Notes under the pieces: model-generated
The model's input: only the letters and a program-made list of their open reading frames with translations
The model's database searches: none
Told to the model about the DNA's origin: nothing
Assembly: GCF_024919275.1 (NCBI RefSeq)
Contig: NZ_JANWGH010000001.1
Coordinates: 62,001-126,000, forward strand
Length of the DNA stretch: 64,000 nucleotides
Direction: 5' to 3'
Origin: Algoriphagus limi
Lineage (GTDB): Bacteria; Bacteroidota; Bacteroidia; Cytophagales; Cyclobacteriaceae
Translations under genes and position numbers: made by a program
Shown here: positions 45,499-54,763 of the stretch, in pieces
Layout: every line of letters starts with the position of its first letter
Numbering within the stretch: the first letter of the stretch is position 1

Positions 45499-46998
45499 TT
45501 ACAAAAGTTTCCATCCCCACTTTTCCTTTTTGGAGTCATAGGTTTTGATAATTTGTCCTTTAAAGTATTGTCCATCGCTAAGCTTATACTTGGTAATAAT
45601 TGAGGGATGGATAAAAGCATCCCCAATAAACCCGAAGCTTACTCCGGGTTTGATTTTGACTATACCCTCCACCTCCTTTTGAAATTGGGATTTGAAGGAA
45701 TCATCTGATGCTTTTTTGCAAGTCAAAACATTGTAGCGCCCTCCTTTGGTCCCTCCATTGAATCTTACCGATAACACTTCTCCCGGCTGGACTTTCTTTA
45801 TAAACCGATCGAATTTGAAGAAACCAAACTTTTCTTCTGAAGCGATAAAATTGAGTATGCTTTTTTCGGAATTAACAAATTCTACGATAACCGACTCTTC
45901 TGGAATATCGGAAAAGAGTATTTCCTCTGCTAAATAAGCATGTTTTCGGTAAAAGGATTTATTTGATTCCTGCCCCTTTGCCTCAATATACCATTGTTGG
46001 TTGACCCATTGGTTTATGATTGAAGGGATTTTATGGCCATAGGATTCTTTTACTTTAAGGATGGATTCGATTTCTGTCTTTGCCTCCGAATATAGTCCTT
46101 TTTGAATCATGACATCCGCAGTCTTTTGTCGAACACCAACAAGCATCTCCTCAGCACTTGGACAAAGTAGAGCCCTGCAATGACATGAGAACACCTTGTC
46201 AGAGTTTTCCTCTACTGCCTCAGCTAAAATTTCCCATACCCAGAAGTCATTTTGTTTTTTTCTAGCGAAGGGGATCAATGCCGATAAGACATTTTCTCTA
46301 TCCCCTAAAGCTAACAGTAATTTGGCTTGGAAGTAAGGAGGGTATTGATAGCTAGGATAACTTTCACTAAGAGCCTCAAGTCTGGGAATGAAGTCTTCTG
46401 CCTTATCACGATTAAAGTAGACATTACCTAAAGCATCTCTTTCAGGTAAAAGATGTTTAGCATATGAAATATATACTTGCTCCGCTAAAGCCATAATTTC
46501 TTTCCCATTAGGAAGCTTCTCCTTTTGGAAATCATGTTCGTTCAAATTTTCAAGCCCCCACCAATCGATAAAGTCGAGGTAATATTCGGTCCCTTTTAAG
46601 CCTTTGTGAAAGCCTTTTAAAAGAAAACTATATCCATCTGAAGGTTTCGAAAAATGGAAATTTTGGATTAAATCAGCTATCAGCTTGATTTTTTGTATTG
46701 GAATGGATTCCTCCTTGGTCAACGCAAACAGAAGTTTCCCTATTTGGAAAGACAGGGAATCGAAAAGCATTTTTTCACCTTCTGGCAGCTCTAATTTTAC
46801 TAATTGGTTTAACCATATGACAAATTCCTCAAAGTTTTCAGAGCTGGCATTAGTTTTCAGGTATTCATAATATACCCAACTTAGATTTCGCTTGGTCCAG
46901 ATATTTTCCGGGTTTTCATCGAATTCAGCTTTAGCCATTTCCAACGCTTCTTCAAGTCTTCCGGATTGACGTAGTTCTTTGATTTCTTTAGCTGGCAT
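45499..46998 (-). CDS. TPR-like protein, DUF7017-type, partner of RecD-like helicase
   Basis: 499 residues. The N-terminal half is made of TPR-like helical pairs (LRQSGRLEEALEMAKAEFDE, NIWTKRNLSWVYYEYL). The C-terminal 150 residues look like OB-fold cold-shock-like strands (EEKFGFFKFDRFI, PGVSFGFIGDAFIHPSII) that may bind nucleic acid. It overlaps the helicase stop by 11 bases. I believe this helicase-TPR pairing recurs in Bacteroidota accessory regions; the DUF7017 label is from memory and uncertain. Confidence 0.6.
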   Translation of the reverse strand: MPAKEIKELRQSGRLEEALEMAKAEFDENPENIWTKRNLSWVYYEYLKTNASSENFEEFVIWLNQLVKLELPEGEKMLFDSLSFQIGKLLFALTKEESIPIQKIKLIADLIQNFHFSKPSDGYSFLLKGFHKGLKGTEYYLDFIDWWGLENLNEHDFQKEKLPNGKEIMALAEQVYISYAKHLLPERDALGNVYFNRDKAEDFIPRLEALSESYPSYQYPPYFQAKLLLALGDRENVLSALIPFARKKQNDFWVWEILAEAVEENSDKVFSCHCRALLCPSAEEMLVGVRQKTADVMIQKGLYSEAKTEIESILKVKESYGHKIPSIINQWVNQQWYIEAKGQESNKSFYRKHAYLAEEILFSDIPEESVIVEFVNSEKSILNFIASEEKFGFFKFDRFIKKVQPGEVLSVRFNGGTKGGRYNVLTCKKASDDSFKSQFQKEVEGIVKIKPGVSFGFIGDAFIHPSIITKYKLSDGQYFKGQIIKTYDSKKEKWGWKLL

Positions 46999-49114
46999 AC
47001 TCCTGAAGCTTATGAATTAATTTATTCAATTTTTGATCATTTTCTCCCAATAAGGATTTTGGATTTGCACTTGTCAACTGACCTTTACCATTAAAATAGA
47101 ATTGGATGTAAGCTGCTTTGGCATCCGTTTTCAGGAAATAATTTACGAAAAACTTATCTGGCTTTTCCTCAACATTGGTGATGGTGATATCTATTTCTTC
47201 CGTTGCCAAACGCATGATTCCCCATAGTTTTTTGAGAACTTCAAGGGAAGGGATATAATCAATAGAATAAAGAATTTGATAAGGCCGATTAACCAAATCG
47301 AGTAATGCCTGTTTCCAAATGACATTGGAATTTGGCAAAGCATGAAATTCGTTGAAAATACCAGCGCCATTGTGATCAGATTCAATCTGGATGATTTGAT
47401 CCTCACATTGGATAGTATATCGCTCACGGTATTCTCCCAAACTTTGGACAAGCGTGATTTGATAAGGTGAATTATCCAGTTTTTCTTGGAGTTCCCAATA
47501 CTTCAGACTTTTTGCGAGATGCTGATTTTCTTTATGAAATGGAGAAATGGGAATCAAATCAAGGCTCAACGCATTGCTTGGAACCTGAGATACAGCCCCA
47601 ATAGGATTAATCTTAAATTTTGAAAAAGGAGTAATAAATGGTGCGTTGGTCGCAAAAAACTTGGATCGAGCTCGGGTTGTCGCAGTATAACTCCATCTTA
47701 AAGGATCATCAGCCAAACCGGTCCGCCCATAATAATCGACAAAAACTGTATCCCATTCTCCACCTTGGGCCTTGTGACAAGTAATTGCGTAACCGTATTT
47801 AACCCTAATTGCATTGAAATATGGATCTGTTTTCAATCGCTCCTTAAATTCCGGTGAACCAACTCTAAGAACCAATTTCCCTAGGTTTTTATTTTTTTCC
47901 TGTTCTTCCTTGAAGCGCATCACAAAATCCACATACAAGGCTTTCATTTCAAGGATGTGAAGGTCTCTATTGGGGGAGTTGAGAAGTGAGTCAATAATCA
48001 GGCAATTCAAGTCCTCAAGTTGATTTGCCATCCGGATCGAAATTTCCCGAAAAGTTAAAGTAATATGTTTTTTTATTCGTCGTCCTCCAATGATATCATA
48101 AACGGGGATATTTCTGCGCTCCAATGTAACTGGGTTTACGCTCATTACTTTAGCCATTTCCCCATTCATTAACTCTATTCCATAGGTATGGTAATTATTA
48201 TGAATAATCATTAATACATCACCAGTTTGAACAGTAGTTTGATTTGGGAAAAGTTTTTCTCTAACTCCGATATTGTATTGGTGGCATTGGCTATTGCTAA
48301 AAGAGATAATTATACCATTACCAATTTCAGGAATTGGGAATTGGTCTACATATTCTTTAGGTACTTGGTCTGTTGGTATTTCAAAAGAATTGATCTGGTC
48401 GAAGTCAAGTTGATAAAAAGATTTTTCTTTTTTTCCAATAAGGGATCTGATTCGAAACGCATTTTCCAAAATGCTATTTTGCTCCTGCCTTTTGACTGAA
48501 GTTAGTGTTGCAGAGGCAGTTTTTAATCCTAAGGATTGGAAAAAATCTTCATTTAAGGCAAATGAATTTTTATCACCCACAGGAGGCAACTGTGCTGGAT
48601 CACCTACAAAAATCAATTTGCATTTGGAAACAGGGATTTTGGAATATGTGATCAAATCCTCCAAAAGAATTCCTGTGCCAAAAGTGAATAGTTCATGCTT
48701 TGATTCCTTACTAGAGATCATAGAAGCTTCATCAATGATTAAGACGGTTTCATTTTCCTCCATCTCTCTAATTGGGAAAAAATAATGAAATGATGAACCT
48801 GCTTCATCCTTTTCATCATCAGTTGTTTTAAGTTCTTGGAAATTGTAGATGGATTTATGGATAGTTTGACCAAACTCGGTTTTATCTCTTAGAATCTTAG
48901 CAGCCCTACCTGTTGGAGCCATAACTTGCACTGGCTTATTGAGGTCTTTTAAATGATCGACAACTCCTTTTAGAATTGTTGTTTTACCGGTTCCTGCATA
49001 TCCTTTAAGAATGAAGACCTGATCATTATTATCTAAAAATAGATCCATATCCCGCAATGCCTTTTCTTGGTCTTCGCTTAGGGATAGATGTTTAAAATGT
49101 TTTAAAATGCTCAT
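46988..49114 (-). CDS. RecD/TraA-like SF1 helicase
   Basis: 708 residues. Walker A LKGYAGTGKTTILKG, motif Ia VMAPTGRAAKIL, Walker B VLIIDEASMIS, motif III LIFVGDPAQLPPVGD, and the C-terminal YAITCHKAQGGEWDTVFVDY plus SYTATTRARSKFF (motifs V and VI) define an SF1B RecD-type helicase with a UvrD_C_2 lobe. About 200 extra residues follow motif VI without a known domain. It heads the run that includes the TPR-OB protein and the small genes. Confidence 0.88.
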   Translation of the reverse strand: MSILKHFKHLSLSEDQEKALRDMDLFLDNNDQVFILKGYAGTGKTTILKGVVDHLKDLNKPVQVMAPTGRAAKILRDKTEFGQTIHKSIYNFQELKTTDDEKDEAGSSFHYFFPIREMEENETVLIIDEASMISSKESKHELFTFGTGILLEDLITYSKIPVSKCKLIFVGDPAQLPPVGDKNSFALNEDFFQSLGLKTASATLTSVKRQEQNSILENAFRIRSLIGKKEKSFYQLDFDQINSFEIPTDQVPKEYVDQFPIPEIGNGIIISFSNSQCHQYNIGVREKLFPNQTTVQTGDVLMIIHNNYHTYGIELMNGEMAKVMSVNPVTLERRNIPVYDIIGGRRIKKHITLTFREISIRMANQLEDLNCLIIDSLLNSPNRDLHILEMKALYVDFVMRFKEEQEKNKNLGKLVLRVGSPEFKERLKTDPYFNAIRVKYGYAITCHKAQGGEWDTVFVDYYGRTGLADDPLRWSYTATTRARSKFFATNAPFITPFSKFKINPIGAVSQVPSNALSLDLIPISPFHKENQHLAKSLKYWELQEKLDNSPYQITLVQSLGEYRERYTIQCEDQIIQIESDHNGAGIFNEFHALPNSNVIWKQALLDLVNRPYQILYSIDYIPSLEVLKKLWGIMRLATEEIDITITNVEEKPDKFFVNYFLKTDAKAAYIQFYFNGKGQLTSANPKSLLGENDQKLNKLIHKLQEYAS

Positions 49115-49188
49115 AAGTTCAAGTTAAAATCAAAGTTATTGAGCAGTTATGCGACCAATTCGCACAAGTGAAATAGGCTATTGAAATG

Positions 49189-50070
49189 CTATTGAAATTT
49201 TTCTCTTAACTTATCAAGGCTAGGGTTTATGTTGCCTAATGAATTAGAATTCAACTGTAACTTTAAACCCTTATTGATTCCTTCAAGGATATTTTCTTTC
49301 AAACCTTCAAGAGTTTCGTAAACTTTATGAAATTCTTCCTTTCTTTTCGAAATAATAAAATTGCCTTTATTTAATATTCCTTTTTCATAACCATTTAGAT
49401 TTCTTATATCTGGAAATGAGTCATTAAAGCCCAGTTTTTGATATTCAATCAAGGTTTTATCGTCATCTTGTTTGGAAAGTGAATTTCTATGGCTCAATTC
49501 GTTTCTAAAATCATTTAGAAAAAATAGATGATCTATGTATCTCTTGCTAATTTGAAGTAATCCTTTGAGAGCTTGTAGTTTATATGAATAATTAATATGA
49601 AAAATAGATTTTGGGGTTTTGCTTGGATTATAATTACTAAGGTTTTCCTTTAAGTACTTATCTAATAATGAGATTTTAGATCCAGATGCTTTTATGAAAA
49701 AGAAATTGATCATTTCTTCAGCTTGAAGATGAGCATACCTACAGAATTCCCCAAAATCCTTTTTATGGTTTGGAGTTCCTTTTTCAAATCGGCACATTTC
49801 TAAACAGTCTCTAAACAGCTGCTCTTTGGAAGGCTCTTCAAAGCCAGAATAGTCAATTAAATTTTGTAAATCAATAGCTAGGTATTTCCGAATTAAATTT
49901 ACCTTCTGATCTAAATTTATAGGATTAGAATAGGATGAATGATTTTCCGAAACGTTTTCTGAGTGCGTACTGAATTGTTTAATAAGTTGATTTTTAAACC
50001 ATTCATTTTCCGGTAGCTCGGACAATTCACTAATTAAATTAAGAAGGGCTGTTAGTTTCTTCTTTTCCAT
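49189..50070 (-). CDS. HEPN-motif protein, probable retron effector
   Basis: 293 residues, entirely helical in appearance. FLNDFRNELSHRNS contains an Rx4H motif (Arg189 to His194), typical of HEPN RNases, preceded by the helix EFCRYAHLQAEEMINFFF that resembles the first HEPN helix. It starts 3 bases after the reverse transcriptase stop, so the two are co-translated. In retrons the gene next to the reverse transcriptase is usually the toxin, held silent by the ncRNA-RT-DNA complex and freed on phage attack. RNase activity is an inference from the motif. Confidence 0.65.
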   Translation of the reverse strand: MEKKKLTALLNLISELSELPENEWFKNQLIKQFSTHSENVSENHSSYSNPINLDQKVNLIRKYLAIDLQNLIDYSGFEEPSKEQLFRDCLEMCRFEKGTPNHKKDFGEFCRYAHLQAEEMINFFFIKASGSKISLLDKYLKENLSNYNPSKTPKSIFHINYSYKLQALKGLLQISKRYIDHLFFLNDFRNELSHRNSLSKQDDDKTLIEYQKLGFNDSFPDIRNLNGYEKGILNKGNFIISKRKEEFHKVYETLEGLKENILEGINKGLKLQLNSNSLGNINPSLDKLREKFQ

Positions 50071-50073
50071 GGA

Positions 50074-51417
50074 TTAGCTTTTCTCATTGTATAGATCCAT
50101 TGCTTTTTCGATTCCATCGTTGATCAATAAATCAACCACGTCCTCTAAAAATTCTGCTCTAGTTTTCTTAATTTCTGTTCCTCCAATGTTTGCTAAAACA
50201 TCAAATCTATTTTTCAACTTCAAATAAGATGAGGTTTCTCCCACTACCATTTTCAAATAATCCAATTTCCCTTTTATGACTCTTGCCATATCAGCTTTAT
50301 CATTTTTAACATGGCTTTTATCAGCTTTATATCTATCTAAAAAGAATTTTGAAGCTTTTTCATATCCATACCTTTCCCAAAAGTATAGCCACATCCTAAG
50401 TTGCTTAAGATAACGCTTAGGTACGTTTACTTTTTCATTAACAATAAGTCCTGTAACCTCTTGGCGATATCCTTTTCCTTGAACCCTAGTTTTACTTTCA
50501 TTGATATAAAATCCTTGATCTAAAATAATCCGATTTAATTCAATTTGGAAATCACTGCCCTCCTTAAAAATATTGTAATTTGAGCTGAAAGTTATATCGT
50601 CTGCATATCTACTGTATTTCAAACCAAACCTTTTGGCGAGGCCAGATAAAAGATAATCAAGTCGTTGGCAAACAATATTGGTGATTACTGGTGAGGTTGG
50701 AGCACCTTGTGGTAAAACTGAGTTTTTGACTTTTATCCATTCTCCTGAATCATTTTTTCGCTGAACTTCCATTTCGGTACAGGATATAGCCGCAATTAGA
50801 TTGGCAATACCTAAACGATTATCTTCAAAAGGTTTATTTATTGAAACCCTATTTTTGATATAGTTACCTTCAATCGAAAAGTATTTATGGCCTGTTAACT
50901 TTAATAAATTCCCATACTTCACTTCTTGAGGAACCTCCTTAGAGGTTTCTCTATTCAAATTGAAAGGTTTAAGCTGAAGGCACTTCCAAACTCGAGCTTG
51001 ATTGATACTTGGGAAAAAATCCTTCAAATCCAGATTGTAAACAAATCTTTGACCCACATGGATTCGGGCATTGTCAACTATTGATCTTTCCCATACAAAG
51101 CCCAAAGCTGCTTGATGTGGTTCAAAGAGGCAATGCAATAATATGGAGATTGTTTTTTGTAAGGCTTTTAGACCATTAACTGGGGCATGAATATTCCTTT
51201 CCCCACCAGATTTCTTTTTAATCTGGAATTCAAAATATCTTTTTCCACCAAGTTTTGGATTCCCATACCAGGTTAGTTGTTTCAGTTCAAAAGGAACTGT
51301 TTTCTCCCCATATATCATGGGTTTAATCTCATTCAATAATGTAATAAAATCCTGTTTCGTTTGAATTTTCGCAAACGTCTCTCTAAGGTGTTGAACTTGG
51401 CTTGGATCTAATCTCAT
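50074..51417 (-). CDS. Retron reverse transcriptase
   Basis: 447 residues. KKSGGERNIHAPVNGLKALQ (RT0/1), RSIVDNARIHVGQRF containing the retron NAxxH motif, YNLDLKDFFPSIN (first catalytic Asp), LPQGAPTSPVITN, YSRYADDITFSS with the YADD catalytic pair, and EVTGLIVNEKVNVPKRY with the retron VTG motif. About 90 residues follow the thumb. This combination identifies a retron-type enzyme that makes msDNA from the ncRNA just upstream. The ATG at 51417 lies 24 bases beyond the ncRNA a2 repeat. Confidence 0.92.
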   Translation of the reverse strand: MRLDPSQVQHLRETFAKIQTKQDFITLLNEIKPMIYGEKTVPFELKQLTWYGNPKLGGKRYFEFQIKKKSGGERNIHAPVNGLKALQKTISILLHCLFEPHQAALGFVWERSIVDNARIHVGQRFVYNLDLKDFFPSINQARVWKCLQLKPFNLNRETSKEVPQEVKYGNLLKLTGHKYFSIEGNYIKNRVSINKPFEDNRLGIANLIAAISCTEMEVQRKNDSGEWIKVKNSVLPQGAPTSPVITNIVCQRLDYLLSGLAKRFGLKYSRYADDITFSSNYNIFKEGSDFQIELNRIILDQGFYINESKTRVQGKGYRQEVTGLIVNEKVNVPKRYLKQLRMWLYFWERYGYEKASKFFLDRYKADKSHVKNDKADMARVIKGKLDYLKMVVGETSSYLKLKNRFDVLANIGGTEIKKTRAEFLEDVVDLLINDGIEKAMDLYNEKS

Positions 51418-51441
51418 AAAATATTCGAAAAAATTCCTGAG

Positions 51442-51683
51442 GGTCTATCGCATTATTCTTCATTTATACCCTGCTTAAGTTTGTTAAAGCTTAAGTACTG
51501 TAGTAGAATATTGTTTCATTGTTGTTCCCATATGCTCAGTTCCCACGACCATCCTGAGAGGAGTAGGAGCTGTTCGGAAATTAACCAAGAAACCTTCATC
51601 TCGGATTGAACCGAGAAACCAACCGATTTGAAGACCTAAAAAGGCACTTCCAGTTAGCACGAGTCAATAATTTGCGATAGACC
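51442..51683 (-). ncRNA. Retron msr-msd ncRNA
   Basis: Read on the minus strand, the region opens with GGTCTATCGC (plus 51674-51683) and closes with GCGATAGACC (plus 51442-51451), a perfect 10-bp a1/a2 pair. It extends through ATTATT with a 2-base bulge to 16 pairs in all (plus 51666-51683 with 51442-51457). Between them lie hairpins such as CTCGG-N6-CCGAG. The priming G and the msr/msd boundary are not resolved by eye. Position, orientation and the end-pairing are exactly those of retron ncRNAs. Confidence 0.78.
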
Positions 51684-51714
51684 TTCAAAGAACTGAGACA
51701 AAACAAAACAAAAT

Positions 51715-51734
51715 CTATGCAGTCTTCATGCACT
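51715..51734. promoter_or_regulatory. Probable regulator site between retron and WYL gene
   Basis: CTATGCAG-N6-TGCAC here repeats the start of the 55-bp elements at 36776 and 39122. It lies 31 bases upstream of the retron ncRNA on one side and 43 bases upstream of the WYL gene on the other, so it could serve both divergent promoters. Confidence 0.5.
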
Positions 51735-51777
51735 GATTGTTTTTTGGTAATTTGTCGTGTTTCGAAAATAGAATAAA

Positions 51778-52794
51778 ATGTCAACTAACAAAAACGCATT
51801 AATACGATATAAAGTACTTGATAACTGCTTCAGAAATCCAGGCAAGCGTTATTTCATTGATAATCTGATAGAAGAGTGTGAAAAAGTATTGGCTGAAATT
51901 GATCCCGAATCTAAAGGGATTTCAAGAAGGCAAATTTTTGATGATATAAAATTTATGGAAAGTTCAGAAGGTTGGTCGGTTGATTTGGAACGCCATAAGG
52001 ATGGGAAGAAAGTTTTTTATCGATACAAAGAACTTTCCTTTTCTATCAATAATATGCCTCTCAATGAAGTTGAAATCGATCAGCTAAAAGAAGCTATAGA
52101 CATATTAACACAATTCAAGGGGATGCCCCAGTTTGAATGGATTAGTGAAATGGTTCCAAAACTTAGTCAAGGACTTTCCATTCATGATTCTGGAAATAAG
52201 CTGATGGAATTTGAATCAAATGAATACTTAAAAGGGAAAGATCATTTGGGAGTGCTATATAACGCCTTGCGGTACAAGAAGCCATTAAAGGTCACCTACC
52301 ATCCTTATCAGGATGAAAATCCTCATATTCTCACTCTACATCCCTACTTTTTAAAACAGTATAATGGGAGATGGTTTTTGTTTGGCTTTAATCCTGGCTC
52401 AGGAAAGTCAGACTGGAACCTGGCTATTGATCGAATTTTAGAAATTGAAGAATTATCAATTGAATTTGTTGAAAATACTGAGATTAAGTGGGATGAATAT
52501 TTTGAGGATATGATAGGTGTGACAAAACCGGAAGGGGAGGAAATACAAACTATCGTCTTACATTTTTTTGGAAAGACTGGGAAATACATTTTTACCAAAC
52601 CTCTTCATGGATCCCAAAAAGCAAAATGGATGGAGGAAAATATCTTAGAGGTTAAGCTAGATGTTATTCCTAATTATGAGCTAGAAAGGTTGGTTCTTTC
52701 TTATGCAGAAAGTGTGAAAGTAATTGAGCCAAAAAAATTCAGAGAAAAAATACTATCCCGATTAGAAAAAGCCATTCTATTATACAACAAGTAG
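51778..52794 (+). CDS. WYL-domain transcriptional regulator
   Basis: 338 residues. An N-terminal winged-helix part (ALIRYKVLDNCFRNPGKRYF, ISRRQIFDDIKFME), then a WYL core (VLYNALRYKKPLKVTYHPY, LHPYFLKQYNGRWFLFGF with LAIDRILEIE) and a C-terminal WCX-like domain ending YAESVKVIEPKKF. WYL regulators of this type (BrxR/CapW group) repress BREX, CBASS and other defence loci until a ligand, often nucleic acid, appears. It is divergent from the retron and followed by two membrane protein genes. Confidence 0.87.
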   Translation: MSTNKNALIRYKVLDNCFRNPGKRYFIDNLIEECEKVLAEIDPESKGISRRQIFDDIKFMESSEGWSVDLERHKDGKKVFYRYKELSFSINNMPLNEVEIDQLKEAIDILTQFKGMPQFEWISEMVPKLSQGLSIHDSGNKLMEFESNEYLKGKDHLGVLYNALRYKKPLKVTYHPYQDENPHILTLHPYFLKQYNGRWFLFGFNPGSGKSDWNLAIDRILEIEELSIEFVENTEIKWDEYFEDMIGVTKPEGEEIQTIVLHFFGKTGKYIFTKPLHGSQKAKWMEENILEVKLDVIPNYELERLVLSYAESVKVIEPKKFREKILSRLEKAILLYNK

Positions 52795-52829
52795 CGGATT
52801 TTTTTAAATTTTAGAAAAATAGGAATGTT

Positions 52830-53642
52830 TTGATAGGATCTGAAGAATTTGAAATTGCAAACACGAAGCTAATCGTGTTAAAAAATAGTTTTGAGTCTTA
52901 CGATGACCAATTCGAAAGGATTCAAAGTTACCTTAGTAATGATCCGGATAGTGCCATTTTAAGAATCACAGCAATTTTAGAAGATATTTTTAAAAAGATT
53001 TGGAATCAGGTTTTACAAAACTCTGAACCACCAAGTACTTTATTCGAAATTCTACAAAACGATTCAATCAAGCAGGTCATTCCAAATAATATCCTTTCTA
53101 GGATCCATAATTTGAGGATATTGGGGAATTTATCCCGGCATTCTAGCATAGATGCTCCTGCATCCACTGAGGATGCTTTAATATCAATTCACCTTCTATT
53201 TACAGTGATGAATTGGTATAGGTCTCAATTTTTTGATTTGCCTGAACTACCTGAACCAGTTCAAGCCCAATTGACTTTTAGAGAATATTTAAAACAAATG
53301 TTTACTGATTATAGAACTTTATCATTGATCCTTTTTCAGGCAATCTTTTGTTATGGTTTATTTAGATACCATGAGTACTTGCCAAGTGATTTAGAGGCTC
53401 CATTTAAATACACCTATGAAGGTGTTTTTACTAATTTCGGGGTCTCTAGTTCAGTTTTTTCAATGATATACTGTATGGTTCTCATTTTGGTATCATCGAT
53501 ATTTGCTTGGTCTATTTTCAAAGAATTCAGAAAGCAGGGGTATATTTCAAGAATATGGTCGTTTGAGCTGATGTTTTTTGTAGTATTTAACGGACAATTT
53601 ATTTTCTTGGCTATTCTTGATCCTTTTACAGTGCTTTGGTGA
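52830..53642 (+). CDS. DUF4145/HEPN-like domain fused to transmembrane helices
   Basis: 270 residues from a TTG (no ATG is available in frame nearby). Residues about 30-135 are a helical bundle with RIHNLRILGNLSRHSS, like DUF4145/HEPN proteins (LRxLGNxAxH). The C-terminal half has three or four membrane helices (LSLILFQAIFCYGLF, VFSMIYCMVLILVSSIFAW, FELMFFVVFNGQFIFLAIL). A membrane-anchored HEPN-like protein downstream of a WYL regulator could be an effector. It lies 35 bp after the WYL gene. Confidence 0.65.
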   Translation: MIGSEEFEIANTKLIVLKNSFESYDDQFERIQSYLSNDPDSAILRITAILEDIFKKIWNQVLQNSEPPSTLFEILQNDSIKQVIPNNILSRIHNLRILGNLSRHSSIDAPASTEDALISIHLLFTVMNWYRSQFFDLPELPEPVQAQLTFREYLKQMFTDYRTLSLILFQAIFCYGLFRYHEYLPSDLEAPFKYTYEGVFTNFGVSSSVFSMIYCMVLILVSSIFAWSIFKEFRKQGYISRIWSFELMFFVVFNGQFIFLAILDPFTVLW

Positions 53643-53876
53643 ATTAACGAATTGCAAATGCTTTAATCATAAGAATTTCTAATTTTTAGTTTGTAACCTT
53701 GAAAGTTCTCCGGCAGCCTCAAGAGGTAGTGGATTATTCCTTTTAGGTTTAGTTTAAAATTTTGAGAAAAAGTATTTAATTTCTTTTTAAATATTGATGA
53801 AATATTTTCTGTTGAGACCTTCGATAAAAATTCACAGTTGCTTTTGGCCCTTAGCCAAATTTATAAATGCCAAAAA

Positions 53877-54521
53877 ATGAAAAAGGAGAAGAAAAAAAAT
53901 ATTCACATTAGTGATGGATGCCTTCCGTTATTCATATTGGTATTTATTTTATTTGTAATTCGTGTAACTATAGCTCGTGGCAAAATATGGGAAAGCAATA
54001 TCGTGGATTTGTTATTGTTTTTTTATTGGTCAGGAATTGTATACATGGTTCTTGTATTTCTAGTGAATAAAGCTAATGAACCTAAAAAAAGAACGAGAAT
54101 AGAAATATTGACCACCTCGATAGAAGAACATAAAAAACAGATAGAAAAATTTATCGATATAGGTGGAAAGTTTAAGGATACTTACCAAGTAGATAATTCC
54201 CAATTTTTATCATATCATTTGGTTGAATATTTTAATGAAAAAAGAGAATTGGATTTTTTAAAATCAAAAGGATGGTTTTCAAAATCAGAAGTTTATAAAA
54301 AAAAATCTGATCATGATCTCCGGATGAAATTAATCGCTGAAATAATTAAGAAAAAGGGATTAAGTGGTTATGTGTTTTGGGGAGGTCTTTATGAAGGGCA
54401 GGCTTACGAATTATATTTCGGGATAAATGAATGTGAAACACCTGGATGTTATAATCAGGTAGGCGAAAATTGGCATAAGCTGTGTCCAAATTGTTTCTTT
54501 GAAAGTAAACAACACCAATAA
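53877..54521 (+). CDS. Two-helix membrane protein with C-terminal zinc ribbon
   Basis: 214 residues from the ATG at 53877; the open frame begins at a TTG at 53838. Two membrane helices near the N-terminus (CLPLFILVFILFVIRVTI, LLLFFYWSGIVYMVLVFLV), a cytosolic helical stretch with SKGWFSKSEVYKKKSDHD, and a C-terminal CETPGC...CPNC zinc-ribbon pair. No known family. It is separated from the upstream gene by 234 bases without any gene. Confidence 0.6.
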   Translation: MKKEKKKNIHISDGCLPLFILVFILFVIRVTIARGKIWESNIVDLLLFFYWSGIVYMVLVFLVNKANEPKKRTRIEILTTSIEEHKKQIEKFIDIGGKFKDTYQVDNSQFLSYHLVEYFNEKRELDFLKSKGWFSKSEVYKKKSDHDLRMKLIAEIIKKKGLSGYVFWGGLYEGQAYELYFGINECETPGCYNQVGENWHKLCPNCFFESKQHQ

Positions 54522-54763
54522 TTGTAAGTTAAACCTAAATTCATCTTAAATATTTTTTGTAATCGTTGCATCCTAATCTTCAAAAAAATGATTCTTTAAG
54601 CTAAGTGTAGAAGTATTGGAATTAGAAACTTCACTTTATACGATCAATTCAAAGGTAATGCCCCAAGAAAGTATTTTATAAACAAATACTCATTCGATTG
54701 AATTTGTATTTCTCTTTTTATGAATACATCAAAAATTATCTATAGTCCGAAACTGAACTATCA

